64,000 nucleotides of DNA from Loxodes magnus (GCA_946699065.1 CAMPDV010001495.1:1-64000); one strand, 5' to 3'; positions 44,995-58,937 are shown, counted from the first letter of the stretch. The notes: generated by a model from the sequence alone, not told the origin. A program made the numbers and translations.

Positions 44995-45555
44995 AATTAT
45001 TTTAAGATCCTTTTTCTTTGTAATGCTATATCTAAAAAGATTAGTAGAGATGAAAATGGATATATTTATCTTTATAAGAAATAACTTAAAAACTTAAGGA
45101 GAAAAACAGTAAAAGAAATATAGAAAAAATAGTTAAAAGAGTCAAGCTCTTCATCAGAAGGTATAATTATGATCAGGCTTGTTGAGATAAGATAATTTAA
45201 GAATGAAATTGATAAAAATATTAAAATCTAAAAGACTAAATTTAAAGGTTAATCTAAAAATATTTTACAACAAATTTAGATCAAAGGGAAAAATAAGAGA
45301 AATCATAAACAAAAAACCAAAATAATGAGTTTTAAATACTACGTCCCCAGCTAATCTAAAATAACTAAGTAATAGATAGTAAATTTATCTGAAATCATAT
45401 TGAAATATAGCTAGATCAAATCATGATTGTAGGAAAGGACTAAGTTAAATTAATTTATCATGGCATGAAATAAATTGAAAAGAAAACTTATATAAATTAT
45501 ATTATTCCTGCAGATTGAAGTTTCTAATTTATGATAAAATACTTTGCTATTTTTA
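44995..45555 (+). pseudogene. ORF1-type coiled-coil fragment, block C
   Basis: Copy of 1-560. It shares the A-run deletion with block B (GATAAAAATATT) but matches block A at AAATCATATTGAAATATAG and AAAAGAAAACTT, so it is a mixture of the two. Confidence 0.42.
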
Positions 45556-46340
45556 TTTGATTATTGTCTAAACTCAACCCTTTTTAGAATACCCAGCAAT
45601 ATAATTTCGATAACTTACATATTTGCTCTTTCTTAAGGATTCTATTAAAACAATTTTAAAGTATTTACTGATATATTTAAGGACAATCCTCATGTATTTT
45701 TCTCTATTCTATTAGAACATGATCTTTTATACTAATTCTAATTCGAACTGCTATTTCCCAAAATATTACTCCCTTTGGTAATATGTAGGACCGTTTGCTT
45801 ATTTAGGCTTTGAGTTCATAGTTCAGGAGTTATTCGAAGAATGTCGCTATTTATCTCTTAGATTCTAATGATTATGATTAGATTCTTACTCTTGATAGTA
45901 AAATCAGTAATTTTAGCTCTTAATCTTTTAACTAACAAAATGTTGTTGCTTTTAAATTTCTGTGAATGATGCTTATCTCTTACATATATTCTAGACCTAA
46001 AACTGTATCTAAACTTACTTATAATGCGACTGTCATGGTAACTCTTTCTTATTTTGCAGTAAATCAAATAAATTTTATACTAAATATTTCATTACTAAAC
46101 ATAATGGTTAAAGACAATGCTCATTCACTTTTATTATGTTCGGATATCTTATTTTTTAAATCTTCGCCATCTCCTGCTTTAATCATTTTATGCTGCTTTA
46201 GATATTCTTTAGCTGTATAACTCTTTGATTGGTATCGTGCATACCTTACATTCTCCCCTTGTACACTACTCCAAAACCTCTCTAAGCTATGTTTTCTATT
46301 TTTAAAATCTTTGATCTTAAATAACGTAATCTTGATTTCT
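45553..46340 (-). pseudogene. decayed protein kinase copy, block C
   Basis: Copy of 560-1345 with HRNLK and the same frame breaks. Confidence 0.5.
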
Positions 46341-46773
46341 TATCGAGACTATTTATAGTTATTTCCTTAAAATATAAAATTAAAGATTACAAAGAATTTA
46401 AATGATAAATAAGAAAAGAAATTAACTTTAACTCACAATTATTTTAGATATTTATTGTAATTTCTTGGTATAAAAATATTAAACTAATTAATTAATTTTA
46501 ATAAAATAAATAGCAATAAATATTTTAAATTTAAAGTAAAGCAAACTAATTTAAATTAAAAACTATTTTATTACTATCCTTTAAAAATGCAACCATTATT
46601 ACATCATTTAAATCATCTAGCTAGTGTTCTAGTACCAAAATTAAATACATTTTATCTATTTTTAAATTTATAAATCTGAAAAAGATTTAAGTAATTATCA
46701 AATATAGTATCCCTTATTTTATATTAACAAATTTATATCAAAATTAATTTTTATTTGTAGTTTAAATATATAA

Positions 46774-47084
46774 GATTAGAGAACACGTAACACCTCAATG
46801 GCAGGCAACTCTTTAATAAGAACCGAACAAGAATCTTGGTAGAAGCCAAGAAAAAATAAGACTGAAAAGGCTTCAAGTAACGTTAATGATGAAAGATGTC
46901 AGATACTAGGATCTCTTAAAGGAGTATTCCGATAAAGGTCCTAAAGAAGACAAGACTCACAAAGGAATGCTAGTTCAATAGAATATTTAAAAAAAAATTT
47001 AACTTTAAAAGTCTTTAGCCCATGGGTATTTCCTGTTATCAGATCTTAAGTGAATCTCAGTTAGAGGATTGGTCCTCCCTATTT
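46774..47084 (-). mobile_element. SINE type 1, block C copy with inverted core
   Basis: Both ends match the block B SINE in the reverse orientation, but the core, about 46818-47016, lies in the opposite orientation (AAGAACCGAACAAGAATCTT at its left end). The core also differs from its B counterpart at about seven positions, more than the flanks do. Confidence 0.7.
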
Positions 47085-49710
47085 AAGATATTTGTTTTTA
47101 TATTATTAATTTTATTTTACAAATAGAAATATGAAATAATTGTAATACTCAAAATTAACTTTTTTTAATTTATTAAAATATTAAACTTTTGAAACTTATT
47201 TTAATATATACACACTTTACTCAGATAAAATAATGTAAATAAAATTTGCTTTGATACATGTTATTAATAATTAAAAAGCTCTATAATTATAAATATAAAT
47301 AATGATATAACTTTAATTATTAAATTAAAATATTTCCATAACTTAGAGACAACTTATTAGCCTTATTCTATTATTTTCCTTTTTCTTCCTTACATTTATT
47401 CGAAAGTTTCAAATAAATTAGCTTTTAATTAAATATTTAATATAATATTTATTTTATAAAGGAAATTCCAAATAATTCAGAATATAATATGAATAATAAT
47501 TTTACCTAGATTTGCTTACTTTATTCATCAGATTTTTTTTATTTTTCTAGTTTTTTTTGTAAGTCTTGACTCGAACTATCGCCAGTAATTTATAGCTTAA
47601 AACTTGATATAAAATAAACATTTCAAAGTTAGAGTTATTTTTTAAGTTTCTCATTCTCGCGTTTTCTGTAATTTTTAAATTAAAGTGCATAATAATATTT
47701 ACCTCTTTGTATGATTTGCTTTTAAGCTTTATAATCTCTATTAGAGCAATTTATGAACTAATAGTAATTTTAATACTCTTATAAGTATCTTCTTTTTTCT
47801 AATTTACTAGCTATTCATGTTCAAATAACTAACATTTCATAAGCTTGTATCTCCAATACTTTCTATTCTTCAAAATTCTATTATTATTATATATTCAAAA
47901 TAATTAGCTTCAAAAAGGCTTTTTATACCACCTTCTATAAGTAGGAAACAAAACCTCAAGTACTTTCTTCTACCATGTCTTCGCTTTAATTAGTCCAAAC
48001 TTCTTTATTACAAATGGAAATCAGACTAATAACGCAAGCACTTAAACTGAATAGAACCAATCTCACTATCGTACAAACAAGATATAATAATACACCTCAA
48101 CGGAAAAAGGATATCAATATATCTATGATTGGACAGACTTATTAAAAGGAGAAGCATAAAATAAGAAAGGAATTAAGTGCTAAAAAAGTCACAACCTAGG
48201 CAATAATTAAATAAAAGAATAAACTACTTATTTCAGCTAACGTCCCTGAAGATTAAATGGTAAGAGTCTACAAAAATGCCTATGATGATCTATCAGATAT
48301 GGTGGTTCAGTTTATTTTAACCACTAACTGGAAAATACTGATTTAGTAGAGAAAAAGGCCATAGACTAAGAAGTGATACTAGTGTTTAGGAATCAAATAT
48401 GGACAAGCAATGGCTAAATTCATTGTTAAGCAAAACGGAATGGTATATTTTGACTTCTAAAATGAAGAAAGATTCTAACAATTCACATAATTCAGGGAAT
48501 GAGCATTCAAAGGCGTTATAATTCCTATCTAAGCAAGAAATTAATTAGAATACTTTTACATTCATAACTACCCATTTACTTCATAATGAACGAATATTTA
48601 AACATGAAGAAAGTAATGGACAAAATGAGGTAATAAGGAAAATCTAGAGGAGAGGTATAGCATATATACCCAAACACTATAATGCTAACAGGTAGCAGTG
48701 TAGTTTACCTAGATTTAAAGGTATAGGCGAAACAAAGATATTATTAGAAGTAATAAACCTGAGCGGAAACAAAATGAGAATACAGCACCCAGTAAATTTT
48801 ATTTGCTGCCTATGCAAATTGAAAGGGCACACAGACCCACAATGAAGAAGAGTGGAAGCAGCAAAAAAGAAAAAACTCCATACAAGAGAATTAGAGATGC
48901 TTGAAGAAAGAAGCTAAATTAACAATAAGCAAACCAGAATTAAAAGCAAATCAAGCAATTGAGATGATTATTAAATAAGGAGTATAAATGATTATAGAGA
49001 AAACAAGGAAAGAAGAGGAGAAAATAAAACGAGGAGAATAGAAAAATAATTAAAACAACTAAATAATTAAATAAAATAAAAAGTTTTTTATGCTAAAAGA
49101 ACAAATAAGAATATTTTTCATCAAAATGGATTTGGTCATATGTAAGGCATTTAGAAATGTTCAAATAATTAAATAAAATAGAAAACAATCAACTATATAA
49201 TAAGATATAATATAAAGCAAATCAGAGAAAGGGATAGGATAAGTGATGGTAAAAGCGATAAACCCTAACAGAAGAAATAAGAAACAAACAAAATAGCATA
49301 ATGGAGTATGTAAGGAAAAACGTAAATAAAGAGAAAAACAAAAGAGATAGAACAAACTCAAGAAGAAAAAGAATAAAATTTAAGTTAAAAATGAGAAATA
49401 TGAAGCAAACTGAAACAAGCTTTAATTAGAATTTACTAGGCTAACATACCAAAAACAAAAAGGAATAATCACCCAACAAAAACCGATATGAAAAGGCAAA
49501 AAAGAAGAATAGAATAGATAAGTAGAAGGAAAAGATAGATAATAAGTGAAAAAAGATATAAAAGAAAAAAAAATTAATAATGAAGAGAATACGGAAGCTA
49601 AGAATGATAGATAAGAAGAAGAAAAGGTGGAGAAGGAAGATGAATAAAAAGAAGAATAAGGTGAAGAGGAAGTAGAGGGAATGAGTGTTAAAAAAGATTA
49701 AGAATAAGTC

Positions 49711-52569
49711 ATAAAAATAGGAACAGCAAATGTTAGGAAAATTATAAGTGCAAAAGAGGCATTAGCCAAATTTATGACTCAAAAATGTATCCACATAATG
49801 GCAATATAAGAGATTTAGATTGAAGACTAAAAAATTAATGTGTAATATAGCAGGATATAAAAACTTAATAAATGTGGAGTCAAAAAAGGGAAAGGAGTAA
49901 TATTATATATTAGAAACGACATATGTAAGGAGATTAGAGAAATATAGAATGAAGTGAACCAAATGACACGTTTTGGAGGAGCGAGAGTGATGACCATTGA
50001 AATAAGGAGAAAATTGGCTGTAATAATTATTTATGCACATGTTGCAAATTACAACGAATAGAATGAGTTATTCTATAATTTAGTAAATAGATTTAAACTA
50101 TAAAAGGTAGAATAAGGACTTTATGTAATGATTATAAACAAATGAAATGCACACATAAAGAAATGATTACAAAAGAAAACTAAATCAGCTGGAAAAAGAA
50201 TGCTAAAGATCATGGAACATAATAATTTAATATGCCTTGATTCAATTGAAATATTTACTCTTGTTCACTAAAATATTTAATATAAAATAGATTACTTTTT
50301 AATTGAAGAGATAATGAGAGAAAAGGTGATAAAAGTATTTTTATTGCTCGTACGTAATAGGAGACCATAGACCTGGTATTATATAGGTAAAGATGGGTAA
50401 AGAAATAAGAAAGCCATAAAAGATAGCAAAAATAAATTGCCTACTATTAAAGAAAAAAGAGATATAAGAAAAATTTGAAAGATTTATACAAGAAAATCTC
50501 TAAGAAGAAGAAATTGATAACCTAAATGGTACATAGGCTTATAAATGATAAAAGAAAAAGATATAAGAAGAGATTCAAATGGTATTGGAACAGTTAAAAC
50601 ATAAAATTTTAAGACATATAAACACTCAGAAACTAAAAAACCTTCTTAATAGAAAAAATAATTAGTGATTACCCTTTCCAAAAGAAGATGTTAAGACTTT
50701 TAGGGACGAATGATAGTAGTTATATGAAGATGGCGATAATAAGTTATCAAATAAATACTTAAATAAGAGACAAATAGTAGTAAACTAATATGAAATTTGA
50801 GAAAACATTAAATAATTGGCGAAATAGGAAGCAACAGGACATGGTGAAATATAAGTAGGAACTATTTTAGCAGATGGGAAAAAATTAATAGAAGTAACTT
50901 GCAAAATGATAACTAAGATGATTTAAGAAGGAGTATACATTAGGAGATGAAATAATAATACATAATATTAATACACAAAAAAGGAGCATAGATGAATCCG
51001 ATGAACTATAAACCAATCTCTTTATTGAATCGTACTTTAAAAATTGTAGACTCATGAATTTTCTAGCGACTATAAGGATATCTGCATAATGATAAAAGCA
51101 AATATTAATATGGCTTTAAAAAAGGAAAATCATGCGCGCTATAAATCTTCAACCTAAGAACAGTATAGAAATGATGATGCGGAACAAAAAAAATGTTTTT
51201 GTAATATTTGTTGATATTAAAAAAGCATACGACTCGACTGCAAAGAAAAGATATATGATAAATCCTAAACGATCTAAAAGTATCGGAATAGATATTTAAA
51301 TTATTAGCAAACTTTTACTGTGAAGAAGAAATTAAACTGAAAGTCAATGAATAAATAGTATAGATATTTCGCGACAAATAAAGGTTAAAACAGAGAAAAA
51401 TAAAGTCACCGAGACAATTTAACCACATAATGGCAAGAATTCTTCATAACTTGAAAGATTAAAAGCTAGGAATTAAGTTAAAACTATAAAAACGAAGAGA
51501 TATGAACATAAGAAATATATCAGGATGCTTTGCATATGCAGATGAATTAGCCTTAATAAGTGAATAAGAATAGTTATAGGAAATAATCCAAAATTTATCC
51601 TAATGGGTAGAAAAGTTCAAATTGGAAATTGCAGATAAAACAAAATGAATGATATGAAAAGCAGGAGAAAATAGTAACTGAGAAAAGATTGGAAATACTA
51701 TCGAGGTGGGAAATTTAAAGATCGAAAGAGTAACGACCTTTTAGTACTCTGGTCATATAATAGAAGAGAACATCAGTTTTGAAAAACATATAGAGAATAG
51801 ACTAGAAGCAGCATAAAAGATGTAAACATGAATGCAGGGAAAAATAACAATGAATAAGGGATTAACACCATATAATGCAGGAATAATGATAAACCCTTCG
51901 TAAGCTCAGTTTTCAGTTATGGAACAGAAGTGATTCCATATTGCGAATAATTTATAGCAAAATAAGTGAGGGAACAATTAGAAATATTATAGAGAAGATG
52001 GTAAGGAGCAGTCATAGATGTCTTTTTTTAAGTGCAAAATGAGATGTTTTAACATGAGCTGTAGTTTATAAAATTTAAACATTACCTTTAACAGGAAACG
52101 TTGAGATTAAGATGCAGATTAATAGGAACTAAGGAAAAACAGTAAAAGAATTAATGTTCGTAAATAATATGAGGTACGGCCAAATTCGAGAAATTCATTA
52201 GAACATAAGAAGATTAAAAATTAGCTAAAGCTGATTTGATAATAAAATATTATATCAAAGATATACTAGAAAAAAGGAAAAAAGAATATTGAATGAAAAA
52301 AATAGGAAAATACTATAGAGCAAGAAAAGGATAATTTTTATTAGTTCATAAGCTTGATTAAGAAGAAAAGAGTAAAAACGAAAATTAGTAAAATATGTAA
52401 GAAAAAAAAAGGAATCTTGTAATAAAGATCTTATAAAGCGTAAATAGGAAAAAGACAGAAGAACAAAAGAACAAAAGATAATGTAGAGGAAAATGACGAA
52501 GATATGTAATTAATAAGAGAAGAATTTCTATTACCTGAAGGCTCATTTGAAGAAGCGGATATATATTGA
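49711..52569 (+). pseudogene. LINE family 1 ORF2, copy C
   Basis: Endonuclease site reads NKWNAH as in copy A; polymerase has FVDIKKAYDS and FAYADE; C-terminal zinc motif deleted as in copy B; TGA at 52567-52569. Non-functional. Confidence 0.7.
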
Positions 52570-52599
52570 GATATGGAAAGATATGGAAAGTTATGGAAA

Positions 52600-52636
52600 A
52601 AGCTGCGCATTAACAAAGGGCTAAGCGCTCTATAAT
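52600..52636 (+). repeat. shared 3' hairpin tail, copy C
   Basis: Same sequence as the copy B tail (17434-17471). Confidence 0.6.
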
Positions 52637-53084
52637 AGAATTTTTTTATTTAGTTATTATTTTAAATCTTTCTAAATCTTCTATGTTTTTCAGAATTAGT
52701 TGAAAGTATTTAAATTTGTATTATTTTAATAATTAGAAAAAATAGTTTCTTATTAAATTATTAGTATAATACCGAATTTCTTTCTAACTTTATATAAATA
52801 ATTATTTATATTGGGAATACCAAGCAATGCTTAAATTAATTTTATTGGTTTATGATTATTGCTGTAAAAGAATTTATTAAGGATTTTTATGACTAAGAAT
52901 TGAATTTAATTGAATATTTAAATTATTATATTTTTATAGTTTATAGATTGAATAACTATTTTAATTGTTTATAATTCAAATTACTAGATTCTTTTTTCTT
53001 ACTTAGACTTTTATTTCATTATCTACATAAAGCATTTATATCATTTTTCTATTTATCTATTTAATTATAAACTTAAAAAGTTTC
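52637..53084. other. AT-rich spacer, block C
   Basis: Counterpart of 17472-17914; nothing recognised. Confidence 0.45.
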
Positions 53085-53368
53085 TCTTATGAGGGACTAG
53101 AAACCCTTTTCCAGCTAAATATACAAGAGCACTCTCTTGACGCACATAACGTAGTATCCTGGTACTTAATTCAATAAGCTTCAACCGAGAAGTTCTAAAA
53201 CTATTGGTAGATAGATTTCAAGCCGCTAGCAAGAGAGAATAGCCAGAAAAATTTGCCTCACTTGCTGAGATTGACTCTAATTAGATACCTTCTAAGCGAC
53301 AGGATAGGAACTTGATCTTATCCTAAAAGTAGAAGGTTTGATCAGAAAATAAACCTCAACTCTGGCCA
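53085..53368 (+). ncRNA. putative structured RNA or SINE-like unit, block C
   Basis: Counterpart of 17915-18203. All four perfect stems listed there are kept; the substitutions seen (for example GAAGCACAT to GACGCACAT, GACTCACTT to GCCTCACTT, AGAGACC to AGATACC) fall outside them. Confidence 0.4.
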
Positions 53369-53815
53369 TTTTTAATTATTAAATTTTTTATTTTAACAAA
53401 ATATTTATAAAAGAATAGAATTGCCAATCTTCCTTTAAGTTTAATAATTACAAGTAAAGCTATAATTATTAAATAAGTTATATTATTAGTTATAAAGTAA
53501 ATTATTTAAAAATTGTTTATATTAGCAATTCATAAAGCCAAATTTAAATAATATAGTAATTTATTTAATTTCTTTATCTAGATATTAAGGACTCTATTTA
53601 TATGTTCCTTATAAATAAACTGCTTACTCTATTTATAACTGTTTTCTTTTATATGAGTAGGTCAAGTTTAGAATGCTTGTAAATAAACACTTTTATTATT
53701 TATAAATATACAGTCTAATCAATATAATCACATATACTTTAGTAAGTTTTGACAAATTAGATAATAATTAAATAATTTAAGACTAAAAAGTTAATTTTAA
53801 TTCGAAAATATTCCC
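53369..53815. other. AT-rich flank, block C
   Basis: Counterpart of 18204-18649; no gene seen. Confidence 0.4.
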
Positions 53816-54288
53816 TTAACAAGCTTTCCCATTTTGCTTTCTTTATCTCATAAGTAAATAAATAAGCATCACAGTTATATTAATATATATTCTATCTCAT
53901 AACGATGGGTTAAGTAAAAACTCAATAAGAAGTTTCAAACTCGGCTCCATGCTTTAAAAAGGATTTAAAATCAAATAACAAAGTATCTATTTTAGGCTTG
54001 CTGTTATAGTAAACAAAAGAGGCATTTTTATTCTGTAAATATGCAGCTGTTGTTCTCGCAGCAGTGGGAAGACAAACATCATTTAAAGTTCATTCGTTAA
54101 TATCCTTATTATAAACTTATATCGTTTAAATAGTATCATTTCCTCCTACTACATATATTTACTTGCTTGTTTAAATAGTTCCAAAGCATCAAGTTATAAC
54201 TGGAATATCAGCTATAATATTGAACTATTTGTTTTATAAATTAAAAACTTCACATACTTTTGTGTTATAGCCTGATAGAACATAAATG
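53816..54288 (-). pseudogene. kelch family 2, C-terminal half, block C
   Basis: Counterpart of 18650-19122: same truncation, same lost stop, same out-of-frame junction with the ORF1 sequence. Confidence 0.63.
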
Positions 54289-54723
54289 TCTGAGATATGT
54301 TCCAGAAAGCGCTTACCACTCTATCGTGAGACGTAAGTCTTAATTCGATTTCATCTTGCTTGTTCAGATTCTCCATTAATTTGTCGTTGTTCTTTTTAAG
54401 CTTCCTGACCTCTTCCTGGAGATTAAGTACCACTTTGATAAGCTATTCCATACTCATCGATCTAGAAAGATTGAGCTCTGAGATCTCCTCTTAGTGAAGA
54501 GCAGACTCTGTCTGCTTCCTTGGTTTCTCTTATGAGGTTGGATTTGTTGTATATGCAGTCTTCTGAGTTTGTTTATTTTCCTCTCCAAGATATTAGGATT
54601 AAGAAAAAGGTGAGGATTGAGGGAAAGAAGACTATCCAAGATTGGATTCATATTTTCACTCCAATATTTTGGAGGTGGTATAAAAACCTCTTTTGAATTC
54701 TTGCATTTTATACTTATAAGCAT
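54288..54723 (-). pseudogene. ORF1-type coiled-coil protein fused to kelch remnant, block C
   Basis: Counterpart of 19122-19557. The start region differs most (MLISIKCKNSKEVFIPPPK), the coiled coil is nearly unchanged, and one change gives RVVSAFW for RVLSAFW. Confidence 0.48.
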
Positions 54724-54949
54724 ATTTTTATTATAATATTTTATATTATTCTATATTTATCTTAAATCAAGAAAAAATCTATTTTAGTCTTTTCTAATGC
54801 TTCTTAAATTCTTTTATATTGTCAAATTGATTTCGTTATTTAAATTTTCTTAATTAAAAATAGTTGATAAATTGCTTATATTTATATATTATTTATATAT
54901 AAATTGTTAATCCTATATAATTATTATTTTTTTTAATTTAGGAATAAAT
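54724..54949. other. AT-rich spacer, block C
   Basis: Nothing recognised. Confidence 0.4.
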
Positions 54950-55455
54950 AAAATTCTTTCTTTCTCTTGTACGATCCTTCAAAAATATTCTTCATTTTAA
55001 TATTGCTTGCTTCTGTTATTCCTTCTATATATTTGTCCTTATTATGTGCAGTATAATTAATTCATTCTATTTCATAGATTTGCTTCTTCATTCTTTTGCT
55101 TTTTAACGTAATGCCAATATTAACCAACTAAGTGTCCTTTTATCTTATTAAACCAGTATCTTGGAATTTTTCTCTATTTATAGACTATTTCTTGATCTGT
55201 CTCAATGTTGACTCCATTCGATTAATGTTTTAAAAATTGATATCTTATGAGTTGCAGTCTTGCTAATTTTTTCTTATATCTATATTAATCCCAAATTTAC
55301 TTCTAAATATTCAGGTTTACTGTTGATTTATTTTTTAATTAACTATTATCTTACTGAATGCTCACAATATTTGCTAGGAGAGTCTTAATTTTTGTTTAGT
55401 TGCATGAATTATCTTTATAAGTCCTTATTTTCTGTAAATAATATTTCAATTACTT
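54950..55455 (-). other. coding-like stretch of unknown identity, block C
   Basis: Counterpart of 19790-20290, with the same frame change. Confidence 0.25.
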
Positions 55456-56689
55456 TAGTAATAAGATTGAGGGTTATCTATATCTTTTGTTTATTCTAAG
55501 TCTAAATAATTTAGTTTAATATATAATAATAATTTTCTAAGAAAGATACTTAAATACTAAAATATAAATTCTTGCTACCATTTTATAAATAAAGGAATTA
55601 AATTATTTTAATGTTTATTTAATCTATTTATATATCTTAAGTATCCCTTTATTATTTAAAGCTTATTTTTCCTTCTAAACCTATATCTATAAAACTATTT
55701 TTTAATTACATTTTAGTAAGATAGTAATAAAATATTAAAAAAGCTTTAAAGATTCATGCTTTCAGTATTAGAATCATTTTGCTTGGCTTTCTAGATAACT
55801 TTTATCTTAAATAAGATTATGCTTGGAAATTATAAGTAAATATAATAAAATTTAGTATCTATGAAATAAGAATAAATCAAATTAAATCTTAAATTTAACT
55901 ATTTAATAGACTAGTAAATCTATTTAAGCTAAAAAGATAATCATAAATATACCAATATTTTATAATTAAACAAACAGTTAAAGTAGGTTTAAATAAATAA
56001 GAGATTCTTAAGGCTAATTATTTATAAGAGAGATTAACTAAAGTTAACTTAAATTTTTATTTAAAATGATTTTTTTTTAAATAAAATCACAAGGAAAATG
56101 ATTGAAGTAGAAAAGGCTTGTTGATTTAATTAGAAATAAATATTTAGTTATAATAAATAGAGTTAATTATAAAATTTATTTGTGAACTTAAAAAATTTAA
56201 AAATTATTTAAGCTTATCAAGAAATAACTTTTATGAATTTCTTCATAAGTTAAAGTTAAATTTATTGTATCTTTAAATTATAAATTTTTTATGTTTTATA
56301 AATAAAAATAATATTCTCCCATATTTTAAATAAAAAATTTTAATCTTAATAGAAATTTTACCATTTTCTGGATTAATTTATCTTTTTATTTTTTTTTAAT
56401 TTATATTGGTATAAATTCAAATTTTTCTAAATTTTTTTATAATAAAAATGAGTAAATTTTATAACTAATAGAGAGAATCTTTTAAAAATAAATGTATAAG
56501 ATAGCTTAATCAGATTTAAGAAATTATTATTTATTTAATTTTTATACTTCTTAATTTTTTATTTATAGAGAAAATTAGTTCTAGTTCCTTTATAATTTAT
56601 TTATTATCATTTTATCGTAAATTATACATTTTTTTTATTTTTATAATTTAATTTCAAATAACATTCATATAATAATACTTTAAGAAAAG
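55456..56689. other. long AT-rich region, block C
   Basis: Counterpart of 20291-21515; nothing recognised. Small indels in T- and A-runs compared with block B. Confidence 0.4.
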
Positions 56690-57580
56690 ATGTCAGGAAT
56701 CAAACCAGGATTTTTCACGGCTCCAAAATGGCAGAGTTAGCGACATACTAGAAAGGCTAGGACAAAAGAAAAGAATACCAAAAAGATCACCCATCATGAT
56801 GAGTCTCCCACTCTGAAGATAAGCCTAGGAAAATGGCTAAAAATATAAGGCGCTCGAAATTCTCGAATCTCATCAAATAGAGATAAATAAATTATGATTA
56901 GCTGATTAAAGTGGTGCTTGACCTCCAGGAAGAGGTTAAAAATAATGAAGAAAAATAATAAGAAGTTAATGGAAAAACTTGAACTTGCTGAGAAAATAGT
57001 ATCGAGATTCATGAACTAAGTAAGAGACCTTAATGCATTTTGAAACATTTCACAAGACTAAAACAACTAATCTCAAAACTAAAAAAGAAGAGGAAAGAAT
57101 TTATCAACAAATTGAAGAAAAAAAAATCAGTATAAATTGCAGCGTTAAATGGAACTGAAAGCATAAAGGAATTTCCAATGATAATTGAAGGTGAAAATAA
57201 CTCAAAGATTTCAACCTAAACGAAAAACAAGAAGTTGCTATTATTGTAACTCTCAAAAGCATCTGTGGAAAAAGTGCTAGAAATTTCTCAATTTCAAGTA
57301 AGAATATTGAAACTAGTAGATGTAGTTGGAAAGCAAAAAGAAGAAATAATAACAACTGAAACTATTTAGAGAAAGGGAAAGATTAAATTTTAACAAATTT
57401 GGGAAATTTACAAGAAAAAAGACATCTAACATCTAATTAAAAAAAATTAAAGGACAACATGCATGGCAAGGAGAAAAGTTTTTAAGATTTTCAGATTATT
57501 ATATTAAGCCTCTAGAGTAATCTAGAGCTGGCGGGAAAGAGGTTGAAATACCTTCAAGAAGGCCAAATGTTTAATTTTGT
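56690..57580 (+). pseudogene. ORF1 / gag-like protein with coiled coil and zinc knuckle, block C
   Basis: Counterpart of 21521-22400, with the same frame changes and the CYYCNSQKHLWKKC knuckle. A 10-bp insertion (around 57399) after the knuckle is new. Decayed in both copies. Confidence 0.58.
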
Positions 57581-58010
57581 ATTTGTAAGCTGATATAATC
57601 TTTATTTTTTGCAACCCGAATCCAAATATAATAATTTAAGTTAATTAAATTTTATTTAGTGACTGTTTTAATTAATTTAAAAAATGTATAAAAGTAAATG
57701 TTACTGTCTCCATCTATTTGTTTTAATTAAATTTAATAGGTTTATAAATGTTAATTATTTTTATTAGTATTCACCCTATAAATTAATTCTTAAAATAGTA
57801 ATTTTTTATACTTTTATGTATAGGATAAATTGATTAAGACTTTGGTATTTAAATTAATGAAATTTTAATTATAAAAGAAGGAATATGATTATTAAGACAT
57901 ATCTCTAGACATTTTATTTTAAATATTTATGTACATGTTTTATACTTAATTTAATATATTTAAATTATTAAATTTTAATTTAATATTTAACAAATTATCA
58001 ATTTTATTAA
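57581..58010. other. AT-rich spacer, block C
   Basis: Nothing recognised. Confidence 0.4.
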
Positions 58011-58011
58011 A

Positions 58012-58052
58012 AAGAGATGCGCAAAAACGTGATACTAGGCGCTCTATAATAA
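58012..58052 (+). repeat. solo shared 3' tail, block C
   Basis: AAAGAGATGCGC...GGCGCTCTATAAT. The block B copy has ATGTGC; here GCGC is restored, which strengthens pairing with the GCGC before TCT. Confidence 0.55.
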
Positions 58053-58361
58053 AATTGATTTATTATTTAAATTTTTGAAAACTAATTTAATGGAAATAAT
58101 TTACTAATAATAATAATAATAATATACTTAAAGTTATTAAGGTTTTGCATTTCCTGGAATTTCGACCAGTTCCTGCGGACATTTTTTTAAACGTGGGTGT
58201 GTTCCACGACCTTTTTTGAAAGTGGGAGGTTACCACTATAGACTTCCAAGTGGTCTTGCAAAAAGCTTTTATTTGTAGATCCCTGTTGGAGTTATTCATA
58301 GTTTATTGAGTTGTCTCCATGTTCTTTTCTGCTCTTATTCGTTTATTCTCTTTCATTATCA

Positions 58362-58937
58362 GCAGTTTCTTAATAAATGATTATTTTATTTGCAATATCA
58401 GCACAGTTTATTTTCTCATTTTTATTTCGTTCTTTTAATCGATAGTTTATTTTCTATTTTTTCTAGTCTTTAAATGAAGTTCATATCGATCATTTCTTTT
58501 CCTGGATTTTATTCTACTTTTGAGTATATTGGTGTCTTTTCTATTTCCATTTTCGTATCATATTTAAAGTTTTATTGTGGCTAAGTTCAGAGTTATTCCT
58601 CCGTTATCAAATTACTTTGAATGAGCTGTCTTCTGAGTATTAATAATTCGTTATTTTAATCCTCTATGCTATTCATTAATTCCCTTATTTTTTCGCCTAA
58701 GTTGTAAGTTGTTTCTTCATAATTTGAGATTACTTTTTACATTTGGTCTAATTAAATTTAAAGTTTTTGATTAGTTTCGTTTTTAGGTTAACTTATCTCT
58801 ATTTATCCTACCATAACTTTACCTGCTGAAGAAGAGCTTGGCTCCTCCTATTGTTATTATTTTTTCTAAATTTCTTTTGCCGCTTTTCTCTTTAGGTTTC
58901 TAAGTTAATTTTTTGAGAGTCGAAGAGATTAATCCAT
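58362..58937 (-). CDS. ORF1-type protein with coiled coil and zinc knuckle, block C
   Basis: Counterpart of 23184-23759: ATG at 58937, same 192-codon length to the last knuckle Cys, CWYCKQNNHLLRNC at 58362-58403, followed directly by TGA. A few substitutions, no shift. Preserved length in both copies suggests a usable frame, though the duplication may simply be recent. Confidence 0.53.

Larger units (their letters stand above)
47908..52636 (+). mobile_element. non-LTR retrotransposon family 1, copy C (mosaic)
   Basis: Leader and ORF1 as in A and B; the stretch at about 49612-49700 matches copy D (AGAAGAAGAAAAGGTGGAG...); endonuclease and early polymerase match copy A; from about 51280 it follows copy B, including the 500-bp deletion and the 10-bp repeats before the tail. 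Active-site losses are those of copy A. Confidence 0.83.
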
